Part shown: positions 1-8,017 of the stretch, piece by piece
Numbering within the stretch: position 1 is the stretch's first letter
Layout of the letters: the number at the start of each line of letters is the position of its first letter
From: Duganella callida
Lineage (GTDB): Bacteria > Pseudomonadota > Gammaproteobacteria > Burkholderiales > Burkholderiaceae_D
Direction of reading: 5' to 3'
Length of the DNA stretch: 64,000 nt
NCBI RefSeq assembly: GCF_004614165.1
Contig: NZ_SPVG01000245.1
Location: 1 to 64,000 of the forward strand
Position numbers and translations under genes: made by a program
The notes under the pieces: generated by a model
What the model saw: only the letters and a program-made list of their open reading frames with translations
The model's database searches: none
Told to the model about the DNA's origin: nothing

Positions 1-836
1 GCCTCGGACCGCATGGCTGGCAGTGGCGCGCGGGCGGCGGCTGGCTCGCGCAAGCGGGCGGACAGCGGCGCATCCTCGGCCGCTGTTCCGCGCTCACCGC
101 GGGGCGGCATGGCCAGCGAGCGCGTTATTTTCAGCAGCAGGCGCGGACCGCCCTGCGGCTCGCGCAGCGACTTGATCACATAGTGGCCGCCGAGGGGATC
201 ATAGCGGCAGTCGAACGCAGCCTTGGGCCGCACCTGCGCCACCGGTGTTGCGTCCGGGCCGTCGTTGAGGATCAGGATGGCGGCATCCGGGCCGAATGGC
301 CAGCCCGGCGCCACGGCGGCCGCCTCGCCGCCGGCGCCGCCGATCAGCGCCAGGCGCTGGTTCGGATAAATCGGGCAGACCGGATGCCAGATGGCGCTGT
401 CGCGCGATACGCTGACGTTGTACAGGATCTTCTCGTCGGCCGCGGGCAGATACACGGCATGGCCGAAGCGTACCTGCACCTCGTCCGGCGCCAGCGCGCT
501 GTCGCCCACTACGTCGTAACGCACCTGGTCGCTGCCCAGCAGATCGCCGAAATCCTTCTGGTGCAGCGCTGCCAGGGTCTGCGCCAGATCGCGCGCGCGG
601 GCGCCGCGCGTCAGGTGGTAATCGTCGTCGATGTCTTCCTGCGGCAGCACCAGCGTCACATGCGAGAAGCAGCGGGTGACGGCGCGGCCGCGATGTTCGC
701 GCGGACTGCGCTCCAGCAGGTCGCGCAGCAGCGGACGGCGCGAAAACAGCGCCAGGCCGGGGGCCTGCCAGATGGCCTCGGCGTTGAAGACATCCGGTAT
801 GCGTCCCAGGACGGCGTGTTGTACGTAGGTCGGCAT
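1..836 (-). CDS. Unrecognised protein, third gene of kinase/FtsW-like operon (3' end cut by window)
   Basis: An open frame of at least 278 codons runs from an ATG at 836 off the left edge. The ATG follows the stop of the FtsW-like gene by 3 nt and has an AAGGAG Shine-Dalgarno, so it is translated from the same transcript. The protein begins MPTYVQHAVLGRIPDVFN, shows no membrane segment and has a mixed alpha/beta composition. I do not recognise the family. Its position beside a Ser/Thr kinase and an FHA-like/FtsW protein suggests a soluble partner of that signalling or envelope cluster, but this is inference from context only. The C-terminus is not visible. Confidence 0.65.
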   Translation of the reverse strand, partial: MPTYVQHAVLGRIPDVFNAEAIWQAPGLALFSRRPLLRDLLERSPREHRGRAVTRCFSHVTLVLPQEDIDDDYHLTRGARARDLAQTLAALHQKDFGDLLGSDQVRYDVVGDSALAPDEVQVRFGHAVYLPAADEKILYNVSVSRDSAIWHPVCPIYPNQRLALIGGAGGEAAAVAPGWPFGPDAAILILNDGPDATPVAQVRPKAAFDCRYDPLGGHYVIKSLREPQGGPRLLLKITRSLAMPPRGERGTAAEDAPLSARLREPAAARAPLPAMRSE

Positions 837-839
837 GAT

Positions 840-3389
840 TCATACTCCTTCTGAAGATGGCGCGCTGATCGCAATCAGCGTGAGCAGGGGGCAGAGGAAA
901 AACAGCAGATGGCTGCCGCCCGCCGACAGAAAACTCATGGGCTGGCCCATGATGGGGAAGATCGCCAGGTTGGTCCCCCACGACAGCAGGAAGTGGCCGA
1001 GCACGAAGGCGCCGCCGCCGCACAGCATGAAATAGCGGAAGCGGCCCTGCCAGGCGTGGCGGAAATTGCGCGCGACCGCGCCAACGCGCAGCGCATGTGC
1101 GGCGGTCAGTACGATGCCGATCAGGAACGCCGCCTGCGTCAGCCAAAGCAGCAGCCCGCCCAGCAGCCCGTGGCGGTTGAGGAAGAAGGAGGCGGCGAAA
1201 TCATCCTGCACGGCGGGGATCTGCACCGCGGCGCCGGCCGGTTGCCCGAGCGCGCGCAGGCCGAACCAGTGATCGGCGCCGAACCAGCCGCCTTCGCCGA
1301 TGGCGCGTGCACCCAGCAGCAGTTGCTGGCCGGTGTGCGGATGTTCGGCGGGGTTCAGCCAGACCAGGAAGCGGTCGGCGTAAAAACCCCAGCGTATCAG
1401 GTCGTCCGTGCCGCTCATCCGCAGCCAGGCGATGGCCACCACCGCCAGCAGCGCCAGCGCTGTCAGGCCGGTGCTCAGCACGCGGTTGCGGGCGGCGACG
1501 GCGTAAGCCAGCCCCATGCCGGTGCTCCACACCAGCAGCAGGATCAGCGGCGAGAAGTCGTCCACCTGCACCAGCGCGAGGCCGAGCAAGGCCAGGAACA
1601 GCAGCGCCGGCGCGATCAGCCGCAGCCAGCGCGCGCCGTGATCGGCCAGCCGCTGCGGCCCGCTGTGCCAATGGAAGCGCAGCGCCAGGCAGTGCGCGCT
1701 GAGGGCGGTGAGCGCCAGCTTGGCCAGCTCCACCGGCTGCAGATCGAACACGCCGGTTTCATCGCCCCACAGCACCTGTGCCGCCAGCGCCGCCAGCGCG
1801 ACGACGGCGAACAGCGCGAGCAGCCATTCGATGGTGTGCTGCCGCAGGTGGGCGCCGCGCGCGCTCCGATGCTGCATCCACAGGCGCGCCATGCCACCCA
1901 GACCCGCCCCGATCGCCAGCATGGCCGCACTTTTCTGGTAGTAGCGCAGCCAGGAGGATTCGGGGGCGCCAAGGCCCAGTTCCAGTTGCGCCAGCAGGCC
2001 GGCGGCCAGCAGGACCGCGCCGGCGGCCGTGGCCAGCGTCAGACGGCCCGGCAGGGCAAGCCACATCAGCAGCGCAGTCGCGCCGATCAGCAGCGATGCC
2101 GCGGCGCTCGGCGCATATCCTGCCCGTTGCGCGATCAGCGCAGTCACGCCGGTAAGCAGCAGCGCGGTGGCAGCCACACCGGCCGGCAGCGCCGCAAGCG
2201 GTGATGCCGCGGTAGCCGATGCAAGTCGCGCCGCGCCGGAGCTGGCCGCGGCCCTTGCGACCGTCGTACCGGCCTTGCGCGCGTCAGGCCTGCGCACCTG
2301 ATTGGTCTGGCGATGCCGCCGGTTCGCCGCGACGCGGACGACGACACTGCCCGACATGCTCGCCGCGCAGATTATCAGTCCGATCCACACGGCATCCATA
2401 TGGTCACCGTGCCACAGCGTGCGCTGTTGCCAGGTCCAACGAACCTGTTCCGGCAGCCGCTGGTCCGGGTCGCTGAACAGTTTTACATGGCGGCTTGGCC
2501 GCAGGCGCAGTTGATCGCCGTCGATGGTGATCTGCAGGCGCGTATGACCGATCATCAGCGCGCTGACGCCGTCCAACGACGCTTCCTGCGTACGCAGATC
2601 CGTCTGGCCGGCGCCGTCGGTCACCAGCACCGCCGCGCGGTCGCCGTCGGGATTGCCGGCCAGGAGCTGCAAGCGCCCGTTGATGCGCGCGATCTGCGCC
2701 GCGCCGGGCGTCACCTGCGCCAGGCCAAGGCGGTTGTCGCAATACAGATTGCCGCCGAACGACAGCGGCCGTGCTATGGTCAGCGCCAGCGGCATGACGC
2801 GGTTCCATACCGACAGCGCCCTGGTGGCCAGATGCGCGTCGGGACAATCGGCCTGCTGCACGCCGTCGCGGTACAAGACCGCGCCGTCGTAACGCCATGC
2901 ATGGCCATCGCGCGTGAAGGTTGCCGCACGAGCGTCGGCGGAGCGCAGCGCGAACATGGCGCCGTCGATCTGGAAGCGGCGCAGTTCGTGCAGGGGCGCG
3001 CTGCCCAGCCGCTGATCGCCGCCATCGCGCAACAGCACCACTTGTCTGGCGCCGCTCAGATTGCGGATGGTCCAGCGGCCGCCGCCATCGCGCCGCAGCG
3101 CCAGATGTTGTCGGTCGGTTTGCGGCGCGGCCAGCTCGCGTTGCCCCAGCACGATGCTCTCGCCGCGCGCGAGCTGGATGGTGATCTCGGCCGGCAGCCA
3201 CGCCGCCGGCGCACGCAGCAGCGCCAGTGCCTGCAAGGCCGCCAGTGCCGCGAGCAGTGCCAACGTCAGCGCCAGTCCGCTGTGGCGGAACGCCGCGCGC
3301 GATACCGTCGCAAGCATGGCGCCCAGACTTTGCGCGGCGGAGGGACGCGGGGGATGGGCTGTGCGCAGCGGCGCAGTTGCACGCATCAT
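840..3389 (-). CDS. FtsW/RodA/SpoVE-family membrane protein with N-terminal FHA-like region
   Basis: The C-terminal half has about ten hydrophobic segments and family motifs near the end (MGQPMSFLSAGG, then LLFFL), typical of FtsW/RodA lipid-II polymerase/SEDS proteins. At about 849 residues it is roughly twice the usual 370-420. The extra N-terminal part has one membrane segment (about 38-60) followed by an FHA-like stretch (about 70-125: LGQRE, DRQHLAL, WTIRNLSG), the pattern of a phosphothreonine-binding fold. The start is the ATG at 3389, which overlaps the kinase stop as ATGA. A much longer upstream frame exists but would run inside the kinase gene. Role inferred: envelope or septal peptidoglycan activity tied to phospho-signalling. 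Confidence 0.85.
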   Translation of the reverse strand: MMRATAPLRTAHPPRPSAAQSLGAMLATVSRAAFRHSGLALTLALLAALAALQALALLRAPAAWLPAEITIQLARGESIVLGQRELAAPQTDRQHLALRRDGGGRWTIRNLSGARQVVLLRDGGDQRLGSAPLHELRRFQIDGAMFALRSADARAATFTRDGHAWRYDGAVLYRDGVQQADCPDAHLATRALSVWNRVMPLALTIARPLSFGGNLYCDNRLGLAQVTPGAAQIARINGRLQLLAGNPDGDRAAVLVTDGAGQTDLRTQEASLDGVSALMIGHTRLQITIDGDQLRLRPSRHVKLFSDPDQRLPEQVRWTWQQRTLWHGDHMDAVWIGLIICAASMSGSVVVRVAANRRHRQTNQVRRPDARKAGTTVARAAASSGAARLASATAASPLAALPAGVAATALLLTGVTALIAQRAGYAPSAAASLLIGATALLMWLALPGRLTLATAAGAVLLAAGLLAQLELGLGAPESSWLRYYQKSAAMLAIGAGLGGMARLWMQHRSARGAHLRQHTIEWLLALFAVVALAALAAQVLWGDETGVFDLQPVELAKLALTALSAHCLALRFHWHSGPQRLADHGARWLRLIAPALLFLALLGLALVQVDDFSPLILLLVWSTGMGLAYAVAARNRVLSTGLTALALLAVVAIAWLRMSGTDDLIRWGFYADRFLVWLNPAEHPHTGQQLLLGARAIGEGGWFGADHWFGLRALGQPAGAAVQIPAVQDDFAASFFLNRHGLLGGLLLWLTQAAFLIGIVLTAAHALRVGAVARNFRHAWQGRFRYFMLCGGGAFVLGHFLLSWGTNLAIFPIMGQPMSFLSAGGSHLLFFLCPLLTLIAISAPSSEGV

Positions 3390-4426
3390 GCCGTCCCCCG
3401 CATGGTTTGCCAGCCGTTGACCGCTGTCGGCCGGCGCATGCCGATCGCGGGATCGACCGCGTCCAGCACGCCGCGCTCTTGTCGCTGCCCCTGGATTGCC
3501 TGCAGCATGCGGCTGATCTGAATCGCATGGTGTGGACGCTTGAGTGGGTCGATGTGGAGCAGGGCGCGTAACAAGGCCAGCGCGGCATCGCGCTGCGCAT
3601 CGGGCACGGCGGCGGCGAAGCGCGCCTCTTCGTCCTCCCGCAGCGCGGCGGGAACCGCGCCGCCATTGGCGCTGCGCAGCAGATCGGCGCCGGCCACGTG
3701 GTGCTCGCGATAGGCAAGTCCGCAATCGGCGCAAAAACGCAGCGGCGTGCCGCCCGTGACGAGGAAGTACAGCAGCGCGCCCAGCGAAAAATAGTCGCTG
3801 CGCGCGCCGGTCAGGTAGCCGCCGCTGTCGGCCGGGAAGAATTGTTCCGGCGCCTGCCAGTTGGCGGTGCCGGCATACGAGTGCATGCGCAGATCGGCCA
3901 GCTCGCGGTTGGTGCCGAAATCGGCCAGCTTGACGGTATTCAGATGGGGATCGAGCAGCACATTGGCCGGCTTCAGGTCCAGATAGCGGAAGCCGTATTG
4001 GTGTACCTTGGCCAGCGCCTGATTCAGTTGCGCGATCCAGGCCAGCGCCTGCGACAGTGGCGGCGACTCGCCTCGGCTTTTCAGCGCGATCATGTGCCGG
4101 CCGAGGTCAGTGCTCATCAGCTCCAGCGCCAGCACCGGCAAACCCTGATGCCAGCCGCTGTCCAGCAGGCGCACGATGTGGCGCTCGTCCCACGGCTCCA
4201 GCGATTGCAGAAAGGCGATCTCGTTGCCGGCCGACGCGATCCAGCGCGCCCGCTGCTCGGGCTGGGCGCGCTCCATCTGTTCCTGGTTGATCAACTTGAT
4301 GGCGACGTCGCGCGTCGCCCGCGGCCCGCTGGCGCGCCAGATGATGCCATAGGCCGAGCCGCCGATCTGCTCGCGCAAGCGGTAATGGCCCAGTTCCAAA
4401 GCGATGATTGCGTCTGCTGTCGTCAT
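3386..4426 (-). CDS. Soluble Ser/Thr protein kinase, PknB-like
   Basis: The 346-residue protein carries Hanks-kinase motifs in order: glycine loop IGGSAYG (21-27), ATP lysine in VAIKL (K44), catalytic loop YLDLKPANVLL (D150, N155) and DFG (169-171). The usual HRD is YLD, so the arginine before the catalytic aspartate is missing (a non-RD kinase), but catalytic residues are intact. A CADCG plus HH segment in the C-lobe could bind metal. There is no transmembrane or extracellular sensor domain, unlike PknB/PrkC, so it is cytoplasmic. It is the first gene of an operon with an FHA-like FtsW protein, a plausible phosphorylation target or reader. Confidence 0.9.
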   Translation of the reverse strand: MTTADAIIALELGHYRLREQIGGSAYGIIWRASGPRATRDVAIKLINQEQMERAQPEQRARWIASAGNEIAFLQSLEPWDERHIVRLLDSGWHQGLPVLALELMSTDLGRHMIALKSRGESPPLSQALAWIAQLNQALAKVHQYGFRYLDLKPANVLLDPHLNTVKLADFGTNRELADLRMHSYAGTANWQAPEQFFPADSGGYLTGARSDYFSLGALLYFLVTGGTPLRFCADCGLAYREHHVAGADLLRSANGGAVPAALREDEEARFAAAVPDAQRDAALALLRALLHIDPLKRPHHAIQISRMLQAIQGQRQERGVLDAVDPAIGMRRPTAVNGWQTMRGTA

Positions 4427-4464
4427 GATTTCCCCCGTCCGGCAGGTCTAGCGGAGGGGGAATG

Positions 4465-4492
4465 AAAAAAGCCCCGACTGACGATCGGGGCT
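4465..4492 (-). terminator. Rho-independent terminator after the glycine-zipper gene
   Basis: A 7-bp stem (GCCCCGA / TCGGGGC) with a 7-nt loop is followed, on the minus strand, by six T residues. It lies about 40 nt beyond the stop of the gene at 4533-4961. Confidence 0.8.
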
Positions 4493-4532
4493 CTTGTGTT
4501 CCTGAGTTACATAGCGCGCGGCTGGGTGCGGC

Positions 4533-4961
4533 TTAGCGGCGCCAGTGGTCGTGGTGGTGTTCCCAGCGTTCGCCGCGATATTCGCGGTATTCGCGATAGT
4601 ACGGACGCGGTTCCACGTATACCACCCGTGGCGGCGGGGCGTAGTAGCGTGGGGGCGGAGCGTAATACACCGGCGCCGGACGCTCGTAATATACCGGCGC
4701 GGGCTGCTCGTACACGCGGGTCTCCACATAGCCACGGCCGCCGCGGTAATAACGGTCGTCCGAGGTGCGGAGGCTGTTGCCCACTGCCGCACCGACCACG
4801 CCACCGACAATCGCGCCATCGCGGCCGCCGGCGCTGTTACCGATGGCGGCGCCGACCACAGCACCGGCCACCGTGTTGAAATCACGGTCGCTTGCGAAGG
4901 CCGAAGTCGACAGCGCTGCGGTGGCCAATAACGCTGCACCCATCATTTTTTTGCTCAACAT
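4533..4961 (-). CDS. Glycine-zipper surface protein with Tyr/Pro-rich tail
   Basis: The 142-residue protein has a signal peptide (first ~23 residues, ending AFA). A glycine-zipper segment follows (VVGAAIGNSAGGRDGAIVGG and VVGAAVGNS), as in outer-membrane glycine-zipper 2TM proteins. The remainder is low complexity, with repeated PAPVYY and YYAPPPR units and a His/Arg-rich end (HHHDHWRR). It is probably exported and envelope-associated. Such proteins are often stress-induced, but no specific role can be read here. It is monocistronic with its own terminator. Confidence 0.85.
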   Translation of the reverse strand: MLSKKMMGAALLATAALSTSAFASDRDFNTVAGAVVGAAIGNSAGGRDGAIVGGVVGAAVGNSLRTSDDRYYRGGRGYVETRVYEQPAPVYYERPAPVYYAPPPRYYAPPPRVVYVEPRPYYREYREYRGERWEHHHDHWRR

Positions 4962-5095
4962 GGTTAGTCCCCTTGCTGCGGCCTCGAATCACCATGATCC
5001 GCTAGCCATGAGTCCACTATAAACCTCTGGCCGGGAAGCGCGAGCACTAATACACCTGCTTACAAAGCAAAGCCGCCGGTAATGGCTTGTAACAT

Positions 5096-5626
5096 TTAGA
5101 GACGTCCGGCTTCCCACTCGGGGCGTAGCAGACTGAAAACGGTCACATCCTGATAACGACCGTTGATGAAGAACGCCTGGCGCAGCGTGCCCTCCGCCCG
5201 GAAGCCGCATTTCTGCGCCACACGGACCGAGGCGACGTTCTCCGGCGCCGACAGCAGTTCCAGCCGGTGATACTGATAGACGCTGAACAGGTAATCCACC
5301 AGCAGCCGGCATGCCTCCGTCACGTAGCCATGGCCGGCCAGCTTGGTCTCGAACAAACGGTAGCCGATTTCGCGCGTGGTCGGCGTGCGGCTCTTGAAGT
5401 GGGTGATGACGCCGACGATGTGATGCAGCGCGTCTTCGATCACAAACAGTTCGCTGTCCTCGGAGACGAAGCTGTTGGTCATGAACTCCTTGCGCATGGT
5501 CTCCGGCGACTTGAAGTGGGTGGAAAAATAATCGCCGCGCGAGGGCAGGTCGTTGACCAGCGCGATGAAGGTGTTCAGATCGGCGGTCACCAGGTGCCGG
5601 ACAGTGCAGAGTTGTCCCTTGAGCAT
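5096..5626 (-). CDS. GNAT-family N-acetyltransferase (RimJ/RimL-like)
   Basis: The 176-residue protein has the GNAT layout: N-terminal strand, EIGYRL strand (beta4), then GHGYVTEACRLLVDYLF corresponding to motif A and the CoA-binding helix, and a C-terminal NVASVRVAQKCGFRAEGTLR segment typical of RimJ/RimL and spermidine-type acetyltransferases. It transfers acetyl from acetyl-CoA to an amine. The substrate (ribosomal protein N-terminus or small molecule) cannot be told. It is divergent from the M28 peptidase gene, with about 125 nt between them that should hold both promoters. Confidence 0.9.
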   Translation of the reverse strand: MLKGQLCTVRHLVTADLNTFIALVNDLPSRGDYFSTHFKSPETMRKEFMTNSFVSEDSELFVIEDALHHIVGVITHFKSRTPTTREIGYRLFETKLAGHGYVTEACRLLVDYLFSVYQYHRLELLSAPENVASVRVAQKCGFRAEGTLRQAFFINGRYQDVTVFSLLRPEWEAGRL

Positions 5627-5752
5627 AGAGGCTTTCTTATACCAGTTGAAGATCCATGGTAGTGCAAGCGCGATAGCAAATCAACATGGATGACAAGCGC
5701 ATCACGATCGGTTATCGTCTCCCGCTTACCCAACCATTAAAACAGGAATCGC

Positions 5753-7180
5753 ATGAAATCCGTCTTCAAAAAATCCCTGTCGCTGACTGCTCTGGCCACC
5801 AGCCTGTTGAGCATCGGCGCCCACGCCGCACCGAACGACGCCGACACCCTGGCGCAGATCCGCGACAGCGCCATGAAGGACGAATGGGCCTACGAGCGCC
5901 TGTCCGACCTGACCGATCTGGTCGGCCCGCGCCTGTCCGGTTCGGCCGGCGCGGCGGCGGCGGTGGAACAGGTGGCGGAGGCGATGCGCAAACTGGGCGC
6001 CAAGGTCACGCTGCAGCCGGTCAAGGTGCCGCACTGGGTGCGCGGCGAGGAGAAGGCGGAACTGGTGGATTATGCCGGCCGTCCCGCCGGCATCAGCCAG
6101 AAGGTGGTGCTGACTGCGCTCGGTGGCTCGGGCGCGACGCCGGCCTCCGGCATCACCGCGCCGGTGATCGTGGTGCACAGCTTCGAAGAACTGAAGGCCA
6201 AGGGCGCGCAGGTCAAGGGCGCCATCGTGCTGTTCGACGTCGCCTTCGACCAGGAGATGGCGGACCGCGGGCATGCCGGCCCGGCGTATGGCGCCGGCTC
6301 GCGCATCCGCACCCAAGGTCCGAAACTGGCGGCCGAGCAGGGCGCCGTGGCGGCGCTGGTGCGCTCGGTCGGCGGCGCCAACTACCGTATCGCCCACACC
6401 GGCGCCACGCTGCTGGCCGATAACGCGCGTATCCCGGCCGCCGCCGTCACCGCCGAAGACGCGATGCTGATGACGCGCCTGGCCGCGCGTGGCGCCATGA
6501 AAATGCACCTGACCCTGACGCCGCAAACCCTGCCGGACGCCGACAGCTACAACGTCATCGCCGACCTGCCGGGCAGCGACAAGGCCGACGAGGTGGTGAT
6601 CGTCTCCGGTCACCTGGATTCCTGGGACCTGGCCACCGGCGCCAACGACGACGGCACCGGCGTGGTCGGCGCCATGGGCGTGATCGAGACCCTGAAGAAG
6701 CTGAACCTGCAACCGCGCCGCACCATCCGCGTGATCGCCTGGATGAACGAGGAAAACGGCACGCGTGGCGGCCGTGGCTATTTCGACGCCAACAAGGACA
6801 AGCTGGACAAGCACTTCGCCGCGATCGAGTCGGACAGCGGCGGCGGCCGTCCGTTCGGCTTCATCGGCAGCGTGACACCGCAGATGGTCAAGTACTTCGA
6901 TCCGCTGAAGACCGCGCTGGCGCCGATCGGCGCCGGCCTGTTCGAGCGCCACGACATCGCCGGCGCGGCCGACACTTCCCCGCTGGAGCGCGCCGGCGTG
7001 CCGGTGTTCGAGCCGCTGGTCGATTCCAGCAGTTACTTCAGCTACCACCACACCCCGGCCGACACCTTCGACAAGGTCAGCCCGCTGGAACTGAAGCGCC
7101 ACGTGGCCGTGATGACGTCGCTGACGTGGTACCTGGCCAATATGGACCAGAACATCGGCCGCACGCTGAAGCTGGACTAA
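5753..7180 (+). CDS. Exported M28-family zinc peptidase with PA domain
   Basis: The 475-residue protein has a signal peptide (MKSVFKKSLSL...AHA). A PA-type insert (about 130-230) and a M28 catalytic domain follow. Zinc-ligand motifs are visible: SGHLDSWD (His, Asp), TGANDDGTG (bridging Asp), NEENGTRG (catalytic Glu and ligand), ESDSGGG and YHHTPADT (final His). The layout matches carboxypeptidase-Q-like peptidases that release N- or C-terminal residues from small peptides. It acts in the periplasm or outside the cell. It stands alone between divergent and short downstream genes. Confidence 0.92.
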   Translation: MKSVFKKSLSLTALATSLLSIGAHAAPNDADTLAQIRDSAMKDEWAYERLSDLTDLVGPRLSGSAGAAAAVEQVAEAMRKLGAKVTLQPVKVPHWVRGEEKAELVDYAGRPAGISQKVVLTALGGSGATPASGITAPVIVVHSFEELKAKGAQVKGAIVLFDVAFDQEMADRGHAGPAYGAGSRIRTQGPKLAAEQGAVAALVRSVGGANYRIAHTGATLLADNARIPAAAVTAEDAMLMTRLAARGAMKMHLTLTPQTLPDADSYNVIADLPGSDKADEVVIVSGHLDSWDLATGANDDGTGVVGAMGVIETLKKLNLQPRRTIRVIAWMNEENGTRGGRGYFDANKDKLDKHFAAIESDSGGGRPFGFIGSVTPQMVKYFDPLKTALAPIGAGLFERHDIAGAADTSPLERAGVPVFEPLVDSSSYFSYHHTPADTFDKVSPLELKRHVAVMTSLTWYLANMDQNIGRTLKLD

Positions 7181-7253
7181 ACCGCCGGACGGCGCAGGCG
7201 TGCGCCGCCCGCCAGGCGCTCGTGATAGTCTTCTTGCAAGAAAGGAGGCCATC

Positions 7254-7493
7254 ATGAGCAAACTCCAGTACCGGGGCTGGGCCATCATCCCCAACGTGTT
7301 ACCCACCGCCGATCAGCAATGGACGGCCAGTTGCGACCTCGCGCGCGTCAATGCCGACGGCGAGGAAGTCTTCGAGGCCGCGACCATGCAGTTCGTGCGC
7401 CCGAGCCAGGACGCCGCGCTGACCGCCGCCTGCGACGAGGCGCGTATCCAGATCGACAACCTGGTCGCCGATCCCCAGGTAAGGCTGGCTTAG
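7254..7493 (+). CDS. Small conserved-looking cytoplasmic protein, unknown
   Basis: A 79-residue protein starting MSKLQYRGWAI. The start at 7254 is fixed by a near-perfect Shine-Dalgarno AAAGGAGG at 7241-7248; an in-frame alternative start further upstream lacks one. It has no signal peptide or membrane segment and is acidic overall. The YRGWxI opening resembles that of the prophage minus-strand protein at 42275-42535 (YRGWEI), which may reflect a shared small fold. Function unknown. Confidence 0.7.
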   Translation: MSKLQYRGWAIIPNVLPTADQQWTASCDLARVNADGEEVFEAATMQFVRPSQDAALTAACDEARIQIDNLVADPQVRLA

Positions 7494-7551
7494 TTGCCAC
7501 GATCGGTGCCGCGATCGGCGCCATGGTCGGCGGCTGTGATAACATAGTCGT

Positions 7552-7956
7552 ATGACCGTCCTGCTTCGTTCCTTCATCGTCTGGCTGATGCTGCTGGCGC
7601 TCCCGTACCAGGGATACGCCTCGGCGCAGATGATGCTGTGCGTCGCTCCGGCCGAGGTCGACGTCGGCATGCCGGCCGGTCCGCACGACCATGCCGCCAT
7701 GCTGGCGGCCCAGGCCCAGGCCCACGCTCAGGTCCAGGCGCAGGCCGGACACCATGGCGACGAAGCATCCCACACCCACACCAGCATGAAGTGCAGCGGC
7801 TCCGCCTGTTGTGCCGGCGCCGCGCCGGTCCTGGCGCTGGCGGTCGTTGTCCCGGCGCTGCCGCCTGCCGCGCGCGCGGTCGCCTTCTACTCGGCCTACC
7901 TGCCCGCGGTCGACCTGGCCCACCCCGAACGCCCCCCTCAAAGCCTGCACGTCTGA
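7552..7956 (+). CDS. CopL-like Met/His/Cys-rich exported copper-resistance accessory protein
   Basis: A 134-residue protein with an N-terminal hydrophobic signal or anchor (LLRSFIVWLMLLALPYQGYA). A metal-ligand-rich middle follows (PHDHAAM, GHHGDEASHTHTSMKCSG, CCAG) and then a hydrophobic segment near 100-120. The composition and the position upstream of a TolC-type lipoprotein and a multicopper oxidase fit the small copper-regulatory/resistance leader proteins called CopL-like. It is probably periplasmic or membrane-attached and copper-binding. The family call rests on composition and context rather than on a diagnostic motif. Confidence 0.7.
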   Translation: MTVLLRSFIVWLMLLALPYQGYASAQMMLCVAPAEVDVGMPAGPHDHAAMLAAQAQAHAQVQAQAGHHGDEASHTHTSMKCSGSACCAGAAPVLALAVVVPALPPAARAVAFYSAYLPAVDLAHPERPPQSLHV

Positions 7957-8017
7957 TCACGCCACAGCTCCGTCTATCGGCGCTGTGTCTTCCCATCGAT
8001 AATCAGAGGTACAGGAC

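Noticed and set aside
909..2204. Long plus-strand open frame (431 codons) opposite the FtsW-like gene
   Set aside because: Gln/Arg/Ala-rich translation typical of the antisense of a GC-rich membrane-protein gene; no ribosome site or motif.
5726..7306. 526-codon minus-strand frame over the M28 peptidase
   Set aside because: Antisense shadow of a gene with all zinc motifs intact on the plus strand.
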